This document shows, one piece after another, positions 1 to 12,000 of a stretch of 64,000 nt of DNA. Source of the stretch: Phragmites australis. Lineage: Eukaryota; Streptophyta; Magnoliopsida; Poales; Poaceae. A program made the position numbers and the translations under genes. Location of the stretch: positions 255,501 to 319,500 of the forward strand of contig NC_084936.1 of assembly GCF_958298935.1 (NCBI RefSeq). The letters are read 5' to 3'. The notes beneath the pieces are model-generated. The model saw only the letters and a list, made by a program, of their open reading frames with translations. It had not been told where the DNA came from and did no database searches. Within the stretch, counting starts at the first letter, position 1. The number at the start of each line of letters is the position of its first letter.

Positions 1-658
1 CCACCCAAGGACATGTCTCATTTCTGTGGATGAGCTGCGATTTTTGCTGCTGTTGGGTGATTTGGAGCATGCATGGATATATGTATCCAAATCCGATGCA
101 TTCTGTACAAGCACGGCGATCGATCGAGACTGAAAAACTGAACGGATGGATCAATGCATTTTGGAACAAGCCGCTGGTGGAAACGCTCACGGCGGCACGC
201 CTACGCCGACAAGCCGCTGGTGGAAACGGATGGAAATGTTTTTGTCATTTCCCCGAAAAAGGGTGTCCAGTTTCAGTTTTCAGCAAATTTCATTCCATAC
301 TGCACGCCGGGTGTTGTTCCATCCGATTCTATAACAACACCGAAAAGGTATCCTAACTTGCTACCACAGAGGCAGCTGCATCGTGTTCTAATTGGGCAGA
401 AAGCGGCAGGTACAAGTTGTGTAACCCCTCCTTTGGTGGTATGCATTCTCTAGCACTCTGATTTCTTCTGCATCTTCGCCCTAGAACGACGACTCGCCCC
501 CTTAGGGTCCTGCTGAAAACAATGCTCAAATCGGGGTTGTTGAAAAAGATTTGGGGAAATAATCTGAAGCTTTATTTGCCCCGCCCATTAGCGATATGAC
601 TCTCATACAAGCAGTGCAGCGGCTCTACAAATGCAATATTTTCAGTGGATTATATTAC
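1..658. other. intergenic stretch with a short direct repeat
   Basis: No gene is supported here. An 18-base word (aagccgctggtggaaacg) occurs at 168 and again at 211, with 43-base spacing; this explains several small overlapping open frames. The downstream end of the kinase pseudogene (minus strand) would run out into this stretch, but I could not identify its last exon. Confidence 0.4.
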
Positions 659-2159
659 CTGAACATGACGTAAGATGTCTTTAAGTTCCACGATGATCTC
701 TGCGAAAGTCGGACGTACATCAGGATCTTCGTCCTAACACCTTTGAATCAGTTTTGACAATCATGGGTCCACGCTTGACGGAATGTCCAAGCGGAATCCC
801 TATTGCAAGATGAGGAATGTGTCATCAAGAAACACATGTGCCCCGGCACTTCCCCGGAGGCGCTCGAGCAGCTCCTCTGCAGCTGTGTTAGTGTGGATCT
901 TCTCTGTATTTGTCTAATTTCAGAAAGCCGATTTGTAGATTTTAAACTGCGATGTTGGTTTCATGGTGATATAAAAATGGCACCAGGGTGGTTTTTGCCC
1001 TGTGTTTCTAAAAGAAGTATATCAAAAGGAATCTATCCAGGAAATGGGCATAGCCAGTATAAAAAACAGATACGTACCTGCCTTACTCCTAATGCAGCTT
1101 GCAAGGGCGTCATGTTATCATAGGGGACCTATAGTAGAATTAAAACTTCATCTTACTCATGTTCAAATGATTCGGAAGTAACCGCAAGCTGCATTCAACA
1201 CCAGGGCCTACCTTTGAAGTTGCCAACTCCTATAGAACAATAGCAAAGCTGAATACATCTGCTTTGTGATCATAAGGCTTATGGTTAATTATCTGTCAAG
1301 AGAACCAACTCTTCTGAGCAAACCGTACAAAGATAATTTCAAGGTTGCAATATTTTTAAAATAAAAAAAATTGTTTTTTTCTCTAAGAATCAGCCAAATC
1401 TAAACCTGAGATATAGAGATACAAGATAAGTCTGGGGTTTATTTGTTTGTCCGTTTGTTTCAGTGACAACGATGGGAAATATTTGCCAGGGAATTATGTT
1501 TAAAAAAAGAAATATTTTTCAGAGTCTACTTTGTATTTCTTTTTTTTCCCTGAATGGACTTCGGAGAACCATTGCGATGAGTAAAAGTGAATTGCACTGG
1601 GTCTGATCTTAAATTTTAACAGGATAGACAACTTGAGTCACTAAAGCCACTTTTGCAGGATTGGACCGTGAATTTCAAGTAGTTTAAAACTTCTACAGAG
1701 TGAAAGAGTCTAAACAAAATGTCAAGCTAGATCCTCTGGACCATGCGTTACGGAGGAAGGGGTTCCTCTTTCGTGCAGTTCTTGGAGAAACTTAAGAAGT
1801 TCACATGCTGGCCTTACCATCCCAGTGATGATGTGAGCCAAGCTGCCCTTAAAGTTCTCATGAGCAGATTAGAGATTGACTAAAAGCAAAAGATTGGGTA
1901 GAACTGTAGGCACATTTGGTAACAACGACGCACTCTTTTTTCTTTTCTAGATGAAGAATAAAGTACTAGGCACAATGAAAAAGTAAACAGGACATCAAAG
2001 ATTCCTATACTAAGGAAAGAGAAACTAAATCTTAAAGGGTGATAAACAAGAGCTCAACCATACCTCTGGTGCCATCCATCGGTAGGTTCCAGTTTCAGCA
2101 GTCATTTGGCCCTCCTGACTTCCAAGTCGCGTCACACCAAAGTCTGTGATCTTTACAAC
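659..2159 (-). pseudogene. STY/Raf-like serine/threonine/tyrosine kinase, C-terminal half, broken
   Basis: Four minus-strand exons with intact GT-AG borders can be read: 2064-2159 ([13 protein letters not shown] through RWMAPE, so the DFG and APE motifs of the activation loop), 1212-1292 (NHKPYDHKADVFSFAIVL, kinase subdomain IX), 1078-1128 (VPYDNMTPLQAALGVRQ) and 659-799 (ending RPTFAEIIVELKDILRHVQ, subdomain XI). Lengths are 96, 81, 51 and 141, all multiples of three, as in plant ACT-domain Raf-like kinases of the STY8/17/46 type. Three codons are now stops: TAG in place of the Trp of LWEL in the second exon, and TGA and TAG (Trp of CWDEDP) in the last exon. The N-lobe, catalytic HRD loop and any ACT domain were not found upstream, so the copy is also 5'-truncated. 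The gene is dead as a kinase; the family call is secure and the subfamily less so. Confidence 0.82.
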
Positions 2160-3280
2160 CTATTTCCAGAAATAGATCTACAAGTTAACAACTTGTGAGA
2201 AAATATCATGTGTACAAGAGCATTTTGGTGCACATATACCAAACTCAATCTTGATCATCGGTTCCAATCTAAATGGCCTAAATGAGAGTTAGAAATTCTC
2301 TAACCCACTTATACAACTTTTCATTCGAACAAGTTAGATTGGGCTTAAGTCGGCCCAAGTGGGATGATGAAATTCCACTCAAATTAGATCCGAAGGCCAC
2401 ATATGAGTTTGTGCATATGTACACAGATTGCCTCTTGTGCACCTAATATTTCTCTTTAAAATGATATCCCAATGCTCTTTGTCCATACCATTGCTAGTCT
2501 GATTGATATATAATTAAGCTACGGATGGATATTATATAGTTAGTACATGCATGATGTTCTCTTTCGGATATCGAGTCATTCATCTACAAAAGCTAGCTTG
2601 CTCATAACTTACTTTTTCAGTAATTCAGTTCGAATGTACTACTACTCCAGTATACCACCATTACCGTAGCACCAATGAACTTAACTAAATAAAAACAGCA
2701 GGTGCTTCTTCACTACCCTAACACATTATATATGCATGCATTTACTCCGGATGCTTTCTATTTAATGTTAAATTATAAGTGAATTGTTTATCTTTTTTTA
2801 TCGGCTAAGATTGTTGAGTGAGTTGGTTTATACCTACAGTTTAATATAATATTAGAGCTAGATATCTCGAGCTCCAGTTATTTAAATAAAAAATCGGTGC
2901 ATGCAGGTCAATACCATGCACGAGATGGGAACCATGTTATCACGTTTGCGTCCCAAGTCAAAGTTGAGGAAACCAATGCCTTCCCGAAAGATAAAATTAA
3001 GTGAGGAATCAAAGGTCATCCAAGTCAAATATGGCTAGCTGATGTAGCTTTCACCAATGCATTGCATATGGCTAACTGTTTGAAACGGGATTGATCACAA
3101 GTAACCACAAATACTCCACCATCTACATACACAACAAACGCAGCATAAAAATAAGAATAATTCTGCACAAGAAAAGAAATCATCCAAATCCTTCATGAAA
3201 CAAAACAAAACAAAACCGAAAAGCAATAGAATCGAATAGAATCTACGTCATTTTCCAATTCGGCCCTCACAATTTGCTCC
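2160..3280. other. intergenic, AT-rich; includes the likely tubby-gene promoter
   Basis: No coding segment was recognised on either strand. The kinase pseudogene has no visible upstream exon here. The last few hundred bases precede the pyrimidine-rich leader of the tubby-like gene and probably hold its promoter, but I could not choose a convincing TATA box. Confidence 0.35.
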
Positions 3281-5268
3281 TCCGCCTCCCGCGTTCCCCA
3301 TTTTCCCTCCCTCTTCTCCCCAAAACCCGTTTGTGATTTGTCCATCTCAATCTTCCCTGTCCTGCGCTCTGTTCTGTTCACAGCGCCTACACCTCACCAG
3401 ATCGAGAGGCTCGACTTCTTCCTGTGCGACGTAGGCTTGTCTTGTCTCCTTTTAGTCAAAAGCTCGCCCTTTTGGATCAAAGCTTGCGCCTTGAAATCGG
3501 GTGCTCTGGAAGATAATTCGGAGCAGAAAGCTTTCTATTGGGGGGAAAAAGCTTGCGAGGTTTCTGCGTCTAAAGCTGGGCGCTTTTGCTGATTCCTTTT
3601 TTTGGAGAAATCGCTTGGCTTTGTGTAGGAAAGTCGGATCTCTGTGACAGTTTCTGTTTGAAATTTGTGAGTAATTCCAGGAGCTCGATTCGGGAAGGGT
3701 AAGATTTCTGTTCCTTCTCCTGATTGCGTTGGTCCCTAGCATCAAAGCTTCGATTTTGCATCTGATTCTTTACTCTCCGCAGAAATTCCTAGTTCATTCC
3801 AGGCTCTCGCTTTTCTTTTCGTGCCAGACGGCCCAGACCTCAGCTTGGGCTTCTTAATGCTAACAACATCTTTTCACTGCGAATTGCTCGAAAAATAGAT
3901 GAAATCTCTTGTTTTGTCTTGGGCCCGTTTTTCATTTGTCAAACTACAAAAACCTTTCAGTGCTCAAGTTGAACTAGAACTCTTTGAAGAGTCCTGTAGA
4001 TCCTGTACTTGGCAACAATATAATTGAGGAGTGCACTGTACTGCAGATCACAAAGTAGGGACAATAATGGTCAAATTTTACTCTTTGCAAAAAGGCGGTC
4101 AAATTTTTGCACCTTGGTATGAATGTATGATGTAGTTAGGCCTTTAACTAATAGCGTGTTTTGTTGGCCTTTCACCATCAGAGAGGTTGGTTGCTCAAGT
4201 TGTGATCTTGTGTTAAGTATGAGTAGGGCTGTAAAAAAAGCTCGAGACTCGCGAGCTACTTGAACTCGATTTGCTATAGGCTCGATTCGAGCTCAGCTTA
4301 AGACCCTAACAAGCCAAGCTCAAGCCTAGTCACAAGCTCGTGAGGCTGTCGAGCTCAAGCTCGAGCTCGAATAGCTCATCAAAAGCTTAGCTAACTCCAA
4401 TTACTGTCCGTGTCAAGGTAAAGCCGGTGTCTATTCACTCTAGCCAAGTTCATTTTTTTTAACCTCACCATCTAATCCAAAGTCCAATTGCCCAACCTCA
4501 AGACCATGTGACTACATACACATGTGGGTAAAAAAAGCTCGAGGCTCGTGAGCTACTTAAACTCAACTCGCGCTAGGCTTGATTCGAGCTTGGCTCGAGA
4601 TCCTAACAAGCCAAGCTTAAGGCTGGTTGTAGGCTCGGTCAGATCTTTGGCTCGGATCGAGTTCGGCTCGAGCTTCTATCAAACTCAAACTTGAGGCGAC
4701 AGGCTTGCTTGAGCTTGGCTCGTTGATAGCCCTAAGTGTGAGAAAAGAACAAGTAGTTAAATGGTGGTCCACTGACTTTATAGATGCTGTTAGACTATTC
4801 AAGTGGGAATGGTATTCTCTAGAATAGCCTTGACTTGATCTCGCATGATTGGATTTGTTCATACGCTCTAATCATCTTCCTTGGTGGCTGCTTAGTTTAT
4901 ACTATATAGTACATGCTGCTCATCCTATTTTGTTGCAAACTTAGTTTTCAGCGGTGACGCTGACAGCTTTGTGTTATTGCTGTCGACATTGCCGAGTAAT
5001 CCTTTTCTTTGTCCCGTTTTCAGGGTTCTTATGTGGTAGTCTTGGATTTGTAAACCAAAGAAGGTTTGCCGGCTGATAGAAAAGTTAAGGTACTACTGTG
5101 GTATACTGTTGGCAGTGTTTTTCCTTTCTTTTGGGGTGTATTATAGAATACAAGGAGTTACTGATGCTTTATCTTTGGCATACACAGTGCTAGCAAGCTC
5201 ACTTTGAAGATCTTGGTCACCATAAGAGATTTGGTGAATTTCTGGTTGTTGTGCATTTTTCACTAGAT
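3281..5268 (+). promoter_or_regulatory. 5' leader exons and leader introns of the tubby-like gene
   Basis: A pyrimidine-rich stretch starting near 3285 followed by two good donor candidates (about 3667 and 3699) looks like the first untranslated exon. A second untranslated exon fits 5024-5089 (acceptor tttcag before 5024, donor after 5089), and a third begins at 5188 and runs into the start codon at 5269. Leader introns are common in plant tubby-like F-box genes. Transcript evidence is needed to fix the borders. The first intron contains the 4224-4734 repeat. Confidence 0.45.
4224..4734. repeat. dispersed repeat bounded by TAGGGCT...AGCCCTA, two internal copies
   Basis: The segment starts TAGGGCT and ends AGCCCTA, an inverted pair. 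It holds two diverged copies of a unit beginning aaaaaagctcgag (near 4233 and near 4531), rich in CTCGAGCT-type words. It lies in the leader intron of the tubby-like gene. It resembles a non-autonomous grass repeat; I cannot name the family. Confidence 0.5.
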
Positions 5269-7809
5269 ATGTCCTTTCGCAGCATAATCCATGATGTTAA
5301 GGAGAGCTTTGGTAGCCTATCTAGACGTAGTTTTGAGGTGAGAATTTCAGGTTTCCCTGGTCTGTCTAGCCATCACAGAGGGAAGTCTGTTGGATCTCTA
5401 AGCGAGCTGTACGATAGACCTGTAGTAGTTGATCAAAGCAGGTGGGTTGGTCTCCCTCCTGAGTTGCTTCGTGATGTAATGAAAAGACTTGAGGAAGGCG
5501 AGAGCACTTGGCCATCCCGCAAAGACGTTGTTGCTTGTGCAGAGGTCTGCAGAACATGGAGAGAGATCTGTAAGGATATAGTACCGAGTCCGGAGTTTTG
5601 TGGAAAGCTCACTTTTCCGGTATCACTTAAACAGGTAAAAGTTGAATTCAGTTTGGTGTCTTATTACTGATTACTAGCTTGTATTTTGGTGTCATATTTA
5701 ATTACTTATATTCTCAAATAGTTGGAACAAATAAATGCCTGTGGCTCAAAATCTTAAGAAATTGATATACTGCCTCCGTTTGCGAATAGTTGATACTACT
5801 GAACACTTCATTTGTTCACAAATACTTGCCACTACACAGTTCTCACCCATTTTTCCCTTATAAAAAATCTCCTCACCCCAGCCCCAACCTCCAAGCTGTG
5901 AGCCCAGGACAAATTATTAAATCTAGTTTGCTCATTTGTTCAAGGGACTTCTGGTCATATTAGGTAACAAAGGTGATTGCCTTGCTAATTGTTCCAAGGT
6001 CAAAGTGACAAGTAAATGCAATGGAGATGATAGCTGTTCTGATGCTTATCAAGTACTGGCTCATAGCAATTTTATTCTCTTGTAGTTGAGAGGTGGAGAC
6101 CAGCTTCTGCAGTATGCTATGCCCACTTAAAAATGTTTGCACCTGTCTAACTTTGTTTTTTCATGCACAGCCAGGACCTAGAGATGGAGTAATCCAGTGC
6201 TTTATAAGAAGGGACAAATCAACATTAACGTATTATCTCTACCTATGTCTTAGCACTGGTAAGAACAAATTATGTGCTCTGCTTTCCTCGTTAATAACCT
6301 GTTGATCAATCCTAGGTACAATTGGAAGTTTGTTATGAAAATGCAAAATGCCTTTTGTACTGTCAGAACTCAGAACTGTATATGAACAGGGAAATTGCTG
6401 AAATCAATTCCGTAGCTACTCCCTGCACTATTGATTTTCCACCTCAGGCTTAAACATGTTGCTTCCTGTGGCTTTTGCTATATGTTTTATTCTTTTCATT
6501 ATCTGTGAATATTAGATATGAACAAAGTAACCTAGCATGGTACATGTTTTTTCCGCTACCCCTGGTAACAAAGAGGAGTTTTATAATAGAAAATTTGTGA
6601 TTTATTATATGAATAATTGGCGATTGCGTGTGTGCAACCCTGGATGCAAATATATGTTCTATGAATGCTTCTTCTCATCAAAGTTCTGATGTAATATTGA
6701 TAACAAGAGAGTTGATCTTTTTCTCTTACACCCTTAGCAAGTTATGATCTACTATTTTCACAAGTAACTTTGCTGAATGTTATGCTATTGATATGCTTTG
6801 AATCATGTAGCTGTGCTCAGCGAGCATGGGAAATTTCTGCTAGCAGCTAAGAGGAGTCGTCGTGCAACATATACCGAGTACATAATTTCTGTGGATCCTA
6901 AAAATATATCACGATCAAGTTATGGCTATGTTGGAAAAATGAGGTGAAGTACCTTACTTGACGACAGTATTTTAATCTAACCTCCAATGATTTGAGTTTG
7001 GCATGGTGATGTGCATTTGGACCTGACATTGTAGTGCCAACAGGTCAAATTTTCTCGGCTCCAAATTCGTGGTATACGACACACAGCCGCCATACAACGC
7101 CGGGAGCCTTGTATCATGTGAGCGTGGCAGCCGTCGAATCTCCTCTAGGAGAGTCTCCCCCAAGGTACCCACTGGTAGCTACCCCATTGCCCGGGTGAAC
7201 TATGAGCTAAACGTGCTTGGCACAAGGGGGCCCAGGCGTATGAATTGCACCATGCATTCAATCCCAGCCTCTGCGCTAGACCCTGAAGGCGTGGTGCCAG
7301 GCCAACCCAGCCAGCTCTTCCTCCCTGGTTCATCTTCATTTGAAGAATCCTTTGGCAGTGCAAACGCCTCCTCCAGCTCAAGGTTCTCAGTTACAGACCG
7401 CTCCTTGGAATTCAGCAGCTCTCGCTTCTCGGAGATAAGTGGAGGGGTCCAGCAAGATGAGGTCGATGGCCAGGCTAAGGAGAGGCCTTTGGTTCTCCGC
7501 AACAAAGAGCCAAGGTGGCACGAGCAGCTGCAATGTTGGTGCCTCAACTTCCATGGTCGGGTGACCGTGGCTTCTGTGAAGAACTTCCAGTTGATAGCTG
7601 CACCGCAGCTAGATGCTGCGCCTTCTGAATCTTCACAGCCAGCCCAGCCTTCAAGTTCATCTTCAGCTTCCGATCATGATAAGGTGATCCTGCAGTTTGG
7701 TAAGGTCGCCAAGGACATGTTCACAATGGACTACCGGTACCCGCTCTCGGCATTCCAGGCCTTTACCTTATGTTTGACTAGCTTTGACACCAAGTTGGCT
7801 TGTGAATAG
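5269..7809 (+). CDS. tubby-like F-box protein (TLP), 450 aa
   Basis: Four coding exons, 5269-5634, 6171-6258, 6811-6943 and 7044-7809, all with GT-AG introns, sum to 1,353 nt. The start is the ATG reading [15 protein letters not shown]; the in-frame GTG 18 bases upstream is not a plausible start. Residues about 57-105 are an F-box ([16 protein letters not shown]...[15 protein letters not shown]). The tubby domain fills residues 123-450, with [41 protein letters not shown] and the family C-terminus [15 protein letters not shown]...SFDTKLACE. Known members bind SKP1 in SCF ubiquitin ligases and tether to membrane phosphoinositides through the tubby domain, with roles in ABA, sugar and stress signalling. 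A low-complexity insert lies at about residues 285-345. The first coding intron contains a one-ended Stowaway-like remnant (ctgcctccg, near 5770). The gene appears intact; which paralogue it is cannot be told by eye. Confidence 0.95.
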
Positions 7810-8680
7810 ATCAGAGATAAGAAGAGGGTTGCAGAATGGGTGTGTAATAAGCATTATGTTATCTGTGTGTGCAGGTGTAGTTTATTGCTGCTTTAATTTA
7901 GTGCTTTGTTCCTCTAGTTTGGTTGATCTAAGTTTCACAAAAGAACTAAGTAAAGACCAAAGTTCTATTTGGTTGATCCGAGGTCTTAATGATTGGAATA
8001 TAGCACGCAGTTAAAATCACAATTCTAACAATATAGCATTTACTATGTCAGTTGATAATAAAACTAAAAAAATAATATAAGGTTCCAAATGCACTCTGTG
8101 GTTTATTGACTAAATAAACAAATCACACACATGTGGATTAACTAACTAGGTATTCATCCATATAAACATACAGGGCCTAATCGGCTTATCCACGCCCCTG
8201 TTCCCTTCTCTTCAGCAGCAGAGCAGAACAGAACAGATCACATGGCCTAAACCAAAAACAAAACAAGAAGAGCAGCGACGAAACTGCCACAGTAGCCAAT
8301 CCCAAGGAGGACCAACCAACCGATCCAAACCAAGAAAGGCACGAGCTTTAAGAATCCAAGAAAGAAGAACGGGATGAATCATGGATGGAGGAAGCGAAGA
8401 GTTTGAACAAAGTTGTAAAAGGAAAGGCGTCTGAAAAAATTCTTTCGGTTGCAAACAGCAAAACTTTTCTAGTCCCTTCGGTTGCTGGAGTGCCGGTAGG
8501 GTGTTTGGTTCAACGACCATCATGTGTACCATTGATGTTGCAGTTCTTACCCTTATCTAGCAAAAGTCCCTAATACCGGTAACTGTAAATATTAAAATTC
8601 CTGTTCTTGGATCCTTGCCCTGGACTCGTGCTCGTCTCACTCCACATGTAGCATGTATTTGAGACTGTATTACATTGACA
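7810..8680. other. 3' end of the tubby-like gene and intergenic DNA
   Basis: The first few hundred bases after the tubby stop are probably its 3' untranslated region. A 62-codon open frame at 8385-8573 (plus) has no recognisable motif and I do not call it a gene. Confidence 0.35.
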
Positions 8681-8835
8681 CAGGTGTGGGTGTCGGAATC
8701 CGAGTCGTGTCAGGACGTCCGATTCGGCAAAAAAATTTAGAACACGCCAAATAACACTTGAAATCCGATACGGATACGCGAGTGTCCGACTCGGCAAAAA
8801 ATTTTGAACAAGGATGTCCGGGTAACACAGATTTG
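8681..8835. repeat. two imperfect copies of a grass dispersed repeat
   Basis: Two related units (tccgattcggcaaaaaa near 8718 and tccgactcggcaaaaaa near 8785), each followed by a run like tttgaacaaggatgtccg, form a short imperfect tandem. It is non-coding. Confidence 0.4.
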
Positions 8836-9087
8836 AGAATGCAAATATAACAACACAATTAAAGGAAAAATGATTTAAACTCCGTATCTACCAGCTCAAT
8901 AACAATTCAAATATACAGCTCGGCTCGGCTCAGGCGTGCACATGATGTGCTCAGGGTCATCAAGGTTACAAACGAAACCAAACCAATCAAATCAAATTGC
9001 CTCGACCAGGATGTTACAAAAGCAGCACAAGGATGGAATGGATCACCGATCGAGCACAGGACAACACCACCAGCTCAAGTGCTGCCC

Positions 9088-12000
9088 TTACGAGAGTAAC
9101 AACAGAAGCAGCAGAGATGCCAGTCCGAGCAAGAAGCCACATTGGTAGGGTAGATGAGGCCGGGCTGCTGCCGCACTGGCATCGCCGCCTGCTGTTGCGC
9201 CTCTGCCGCCGGCCCTGGGTGGTGATGGCGGTGGAGGTGGTGGTATCACACAGGTTCCGAACGTCGAGTTGGCCTGCAGCATTAGCATACAATTACAAGA
9301 AATGAAATGGGAGAAGTTCACAGGTCAAATGTGAACTGTGTCTATAACACTGAACACCACATCATTGGGTTTTGGGTTTTTCATCATTTCCCATCATTCC
9401 TACCACCAGCTGTTTAGCTTAGCTTTGATTAGTGTAAAACATACACGATAAAAAAAACTTTGCACCATTGTATTCTTATTCACCAGTTTTCCATGTTACC
9501 CTTATTCTTAATTTTTTACAATGCAGTATATTTTGTTACTAAACATAACGTAAGTTGCTAGGCCAATGAAAAATTCCACAAGCCCTTACCTTGCAATATG
9601 CAATGTTGTCACAGCCGCATACCAGATGCCCATTTGCCACATCTGTAGCTAAGGGAGCTCCTCCACCATCACTCCTCTGCACGATCCAAAGGTCAGAGTT
9701 AATAATGGAGCTACTACATGATCAGAAAAATTGGATTCAGGTTAACCAGCGAAACACTTCCGATATATCTTTGCCATACCATATAGAAATCAACAGCAAT
9801 ATAGTTGGGCCACCGATTGCCCGAAGCGTCATGGCAGGTTTTCAGCATGCTAATAAGCGGCGCTGAATTATTCATGCAAACCCCAGTTTGACTTGGGTTA
9901 GTCGTGAAAAAGTTCATCAGCACAAGCGACTGGCTTTTGGAATCCATGGGCGGAGACTCTGAGCGATTGGGGCATTTACCTTCTACCATACCTTCATTTC
10001 CATCTGCATGAATAAAGCAAAACTGCTTAATAAAAATGTCATGGAAAAATTCAGAACTTCACAGGCCAACATAACCAATCATGTATTGAAACCTACACTG
10101 GTTTTCCACGACATAATTCCACTCGTATGCAATCCCCTCGCTTGCTTCCTTTGACTTCTTTGATGTAAAGACCAGCAGGCGCTGGTTCTGGCTAATCATA
10201 TCCTTGAGCAAAGGCCAGTTGCCACCGCTCTTTGGCATTTTTGCCACTGGGAACCAATACTTCATAAGACCAGAAGCATTGAATACTTTTGGCAAGGACC
10301 CTGTAGTGGTGTAGTCCTCCAGGAAAACTGTGATTACTTCTGATGGGTTTGCATCAAGGAAAGTTTGGATTTCTTTGAAAACATTGATGGCAGGTTGCTG
10401 ACAAGAAAAAAGAGAATAACTCCTCAATATTAGAGTTATAAGACAAAGTTATTTTTCATGATAGAAGAGAGAAAAATGTTTAGCTGACAATCTTACAAAG
10501 GCAGTGATGTTGTAGCATTGCCCACCAAATGAGTGGCACAGCCAGACATCGTTATTGAAGTCGTAAGTGTCGAGCATCAAGCCCCTAACACCATTCTGCA
10601 CATAATCAAGTATGGCTTCCATGGTTAGCATTTAAAAAAACAAATAACGAGGCAAAATTCAGGCAGTGCGGCACTGGAAAATTAGGCAAATACATTCACA
10701 GCAATAAGAAACATTAGCAACAGCCTGCTAAACTGTGTAGTGTTGGTTGGCTTCAGCTGTCTTCTTTATTCTTTCCAGTTATGAAGAACATAGGAAGCTT
10801 CTGTGATATATAGGAGGGTCAGGGAGAATATTTCACAGGACCTGAGGGCTTCTGTGATTACTTTAGCTGAATTTTAGCCTGCTTCTGAAACATGGACCGA
10901 AATACTAGCTAAAAACAAGAGCCGTTCGAAGCCTCTAACATTAACATGGCAACAACTGTAATGTTATATCCTTGCTACACAAAATCTCGACTTCCAGATA
11001 ACCAATTGAAAAGAAAAGGGACAGGGTGGCATGATAAACTATGAAAGTGTGTCCCCTTAGTTTTCTTAAGACCAAAGCAAATGATAGCTTCACAGCAAAA
11101 TACCAGAACTGGACATGACTTTTGGGAGGCCTGTTTGACAATATGAAGCAATCAAACCAGAAACTAATGAGTTGTATCACCTTTGCTTTTGAATACAGTG
11201 AGTGCCACCATGGTTTGATGAGTTAGGTAGAGACCAAAGACATGCCATGAGCGTGATACCATTCCTAACTTACATCATATCATTCCCAAGATGTTAAGGG
11301 AAAACTGCAGTGGCTTTAGCAGTTTAGGCACCTCTATTCTTATTGGTTGTGCAGCATGTGAGGAAGAATAAAGTGGAACAGTAATTGCATTGTTCTCTAA
11401 TCTTTCCTATCTTTTGGTTTCATGTCTCAAGATATCAAGCCTTAAGAAAAGCACTTTTGAAAACTGGAATTGCGTCAAAGGTAGTAGTGCTTGAGCATGA
11501 CTGAAACTAACCACTAGATAGGCCACTAACCAAGCACTATTAATCTTTGGAATTTGAGCCATACCTACGAGAATCTCTGTGAGGTGGCAACTGGGGAAAG
11601 CAAAGGCAAGTAAGGCTCTTCAGCCTTCAGGTGGTTACTTTAGCTGTTGAGGCCTAAATAAACAGTAGATAGGCCACTAACCAAGCACTATTAATCTTTG
11701 GAATTTGAGCCATACCTACGAGAATCTCTGTGAGGTGGCAACTGGGGAAAGCAAAGGCAAGTAAGGCTCTTCAGCCTTCAGGTGGTTACTTTAGCAGTTG
11801 AGGCCTAAATGCCACTGTCTGCATCTTTGGCATTGGAGTTTGTTTTATAAAAAATAAATAGCACACATGGACACATGATTCATTCATAAAATAATTCACA
11901 GTGCTGGAACAGAAGTATAACCATATGCGAAAAAAATATTCTGCTGTTCAGTAACAAAGAAAGCTGCTGAACTGTATTCAGTAACTAAAAGAATATCATG

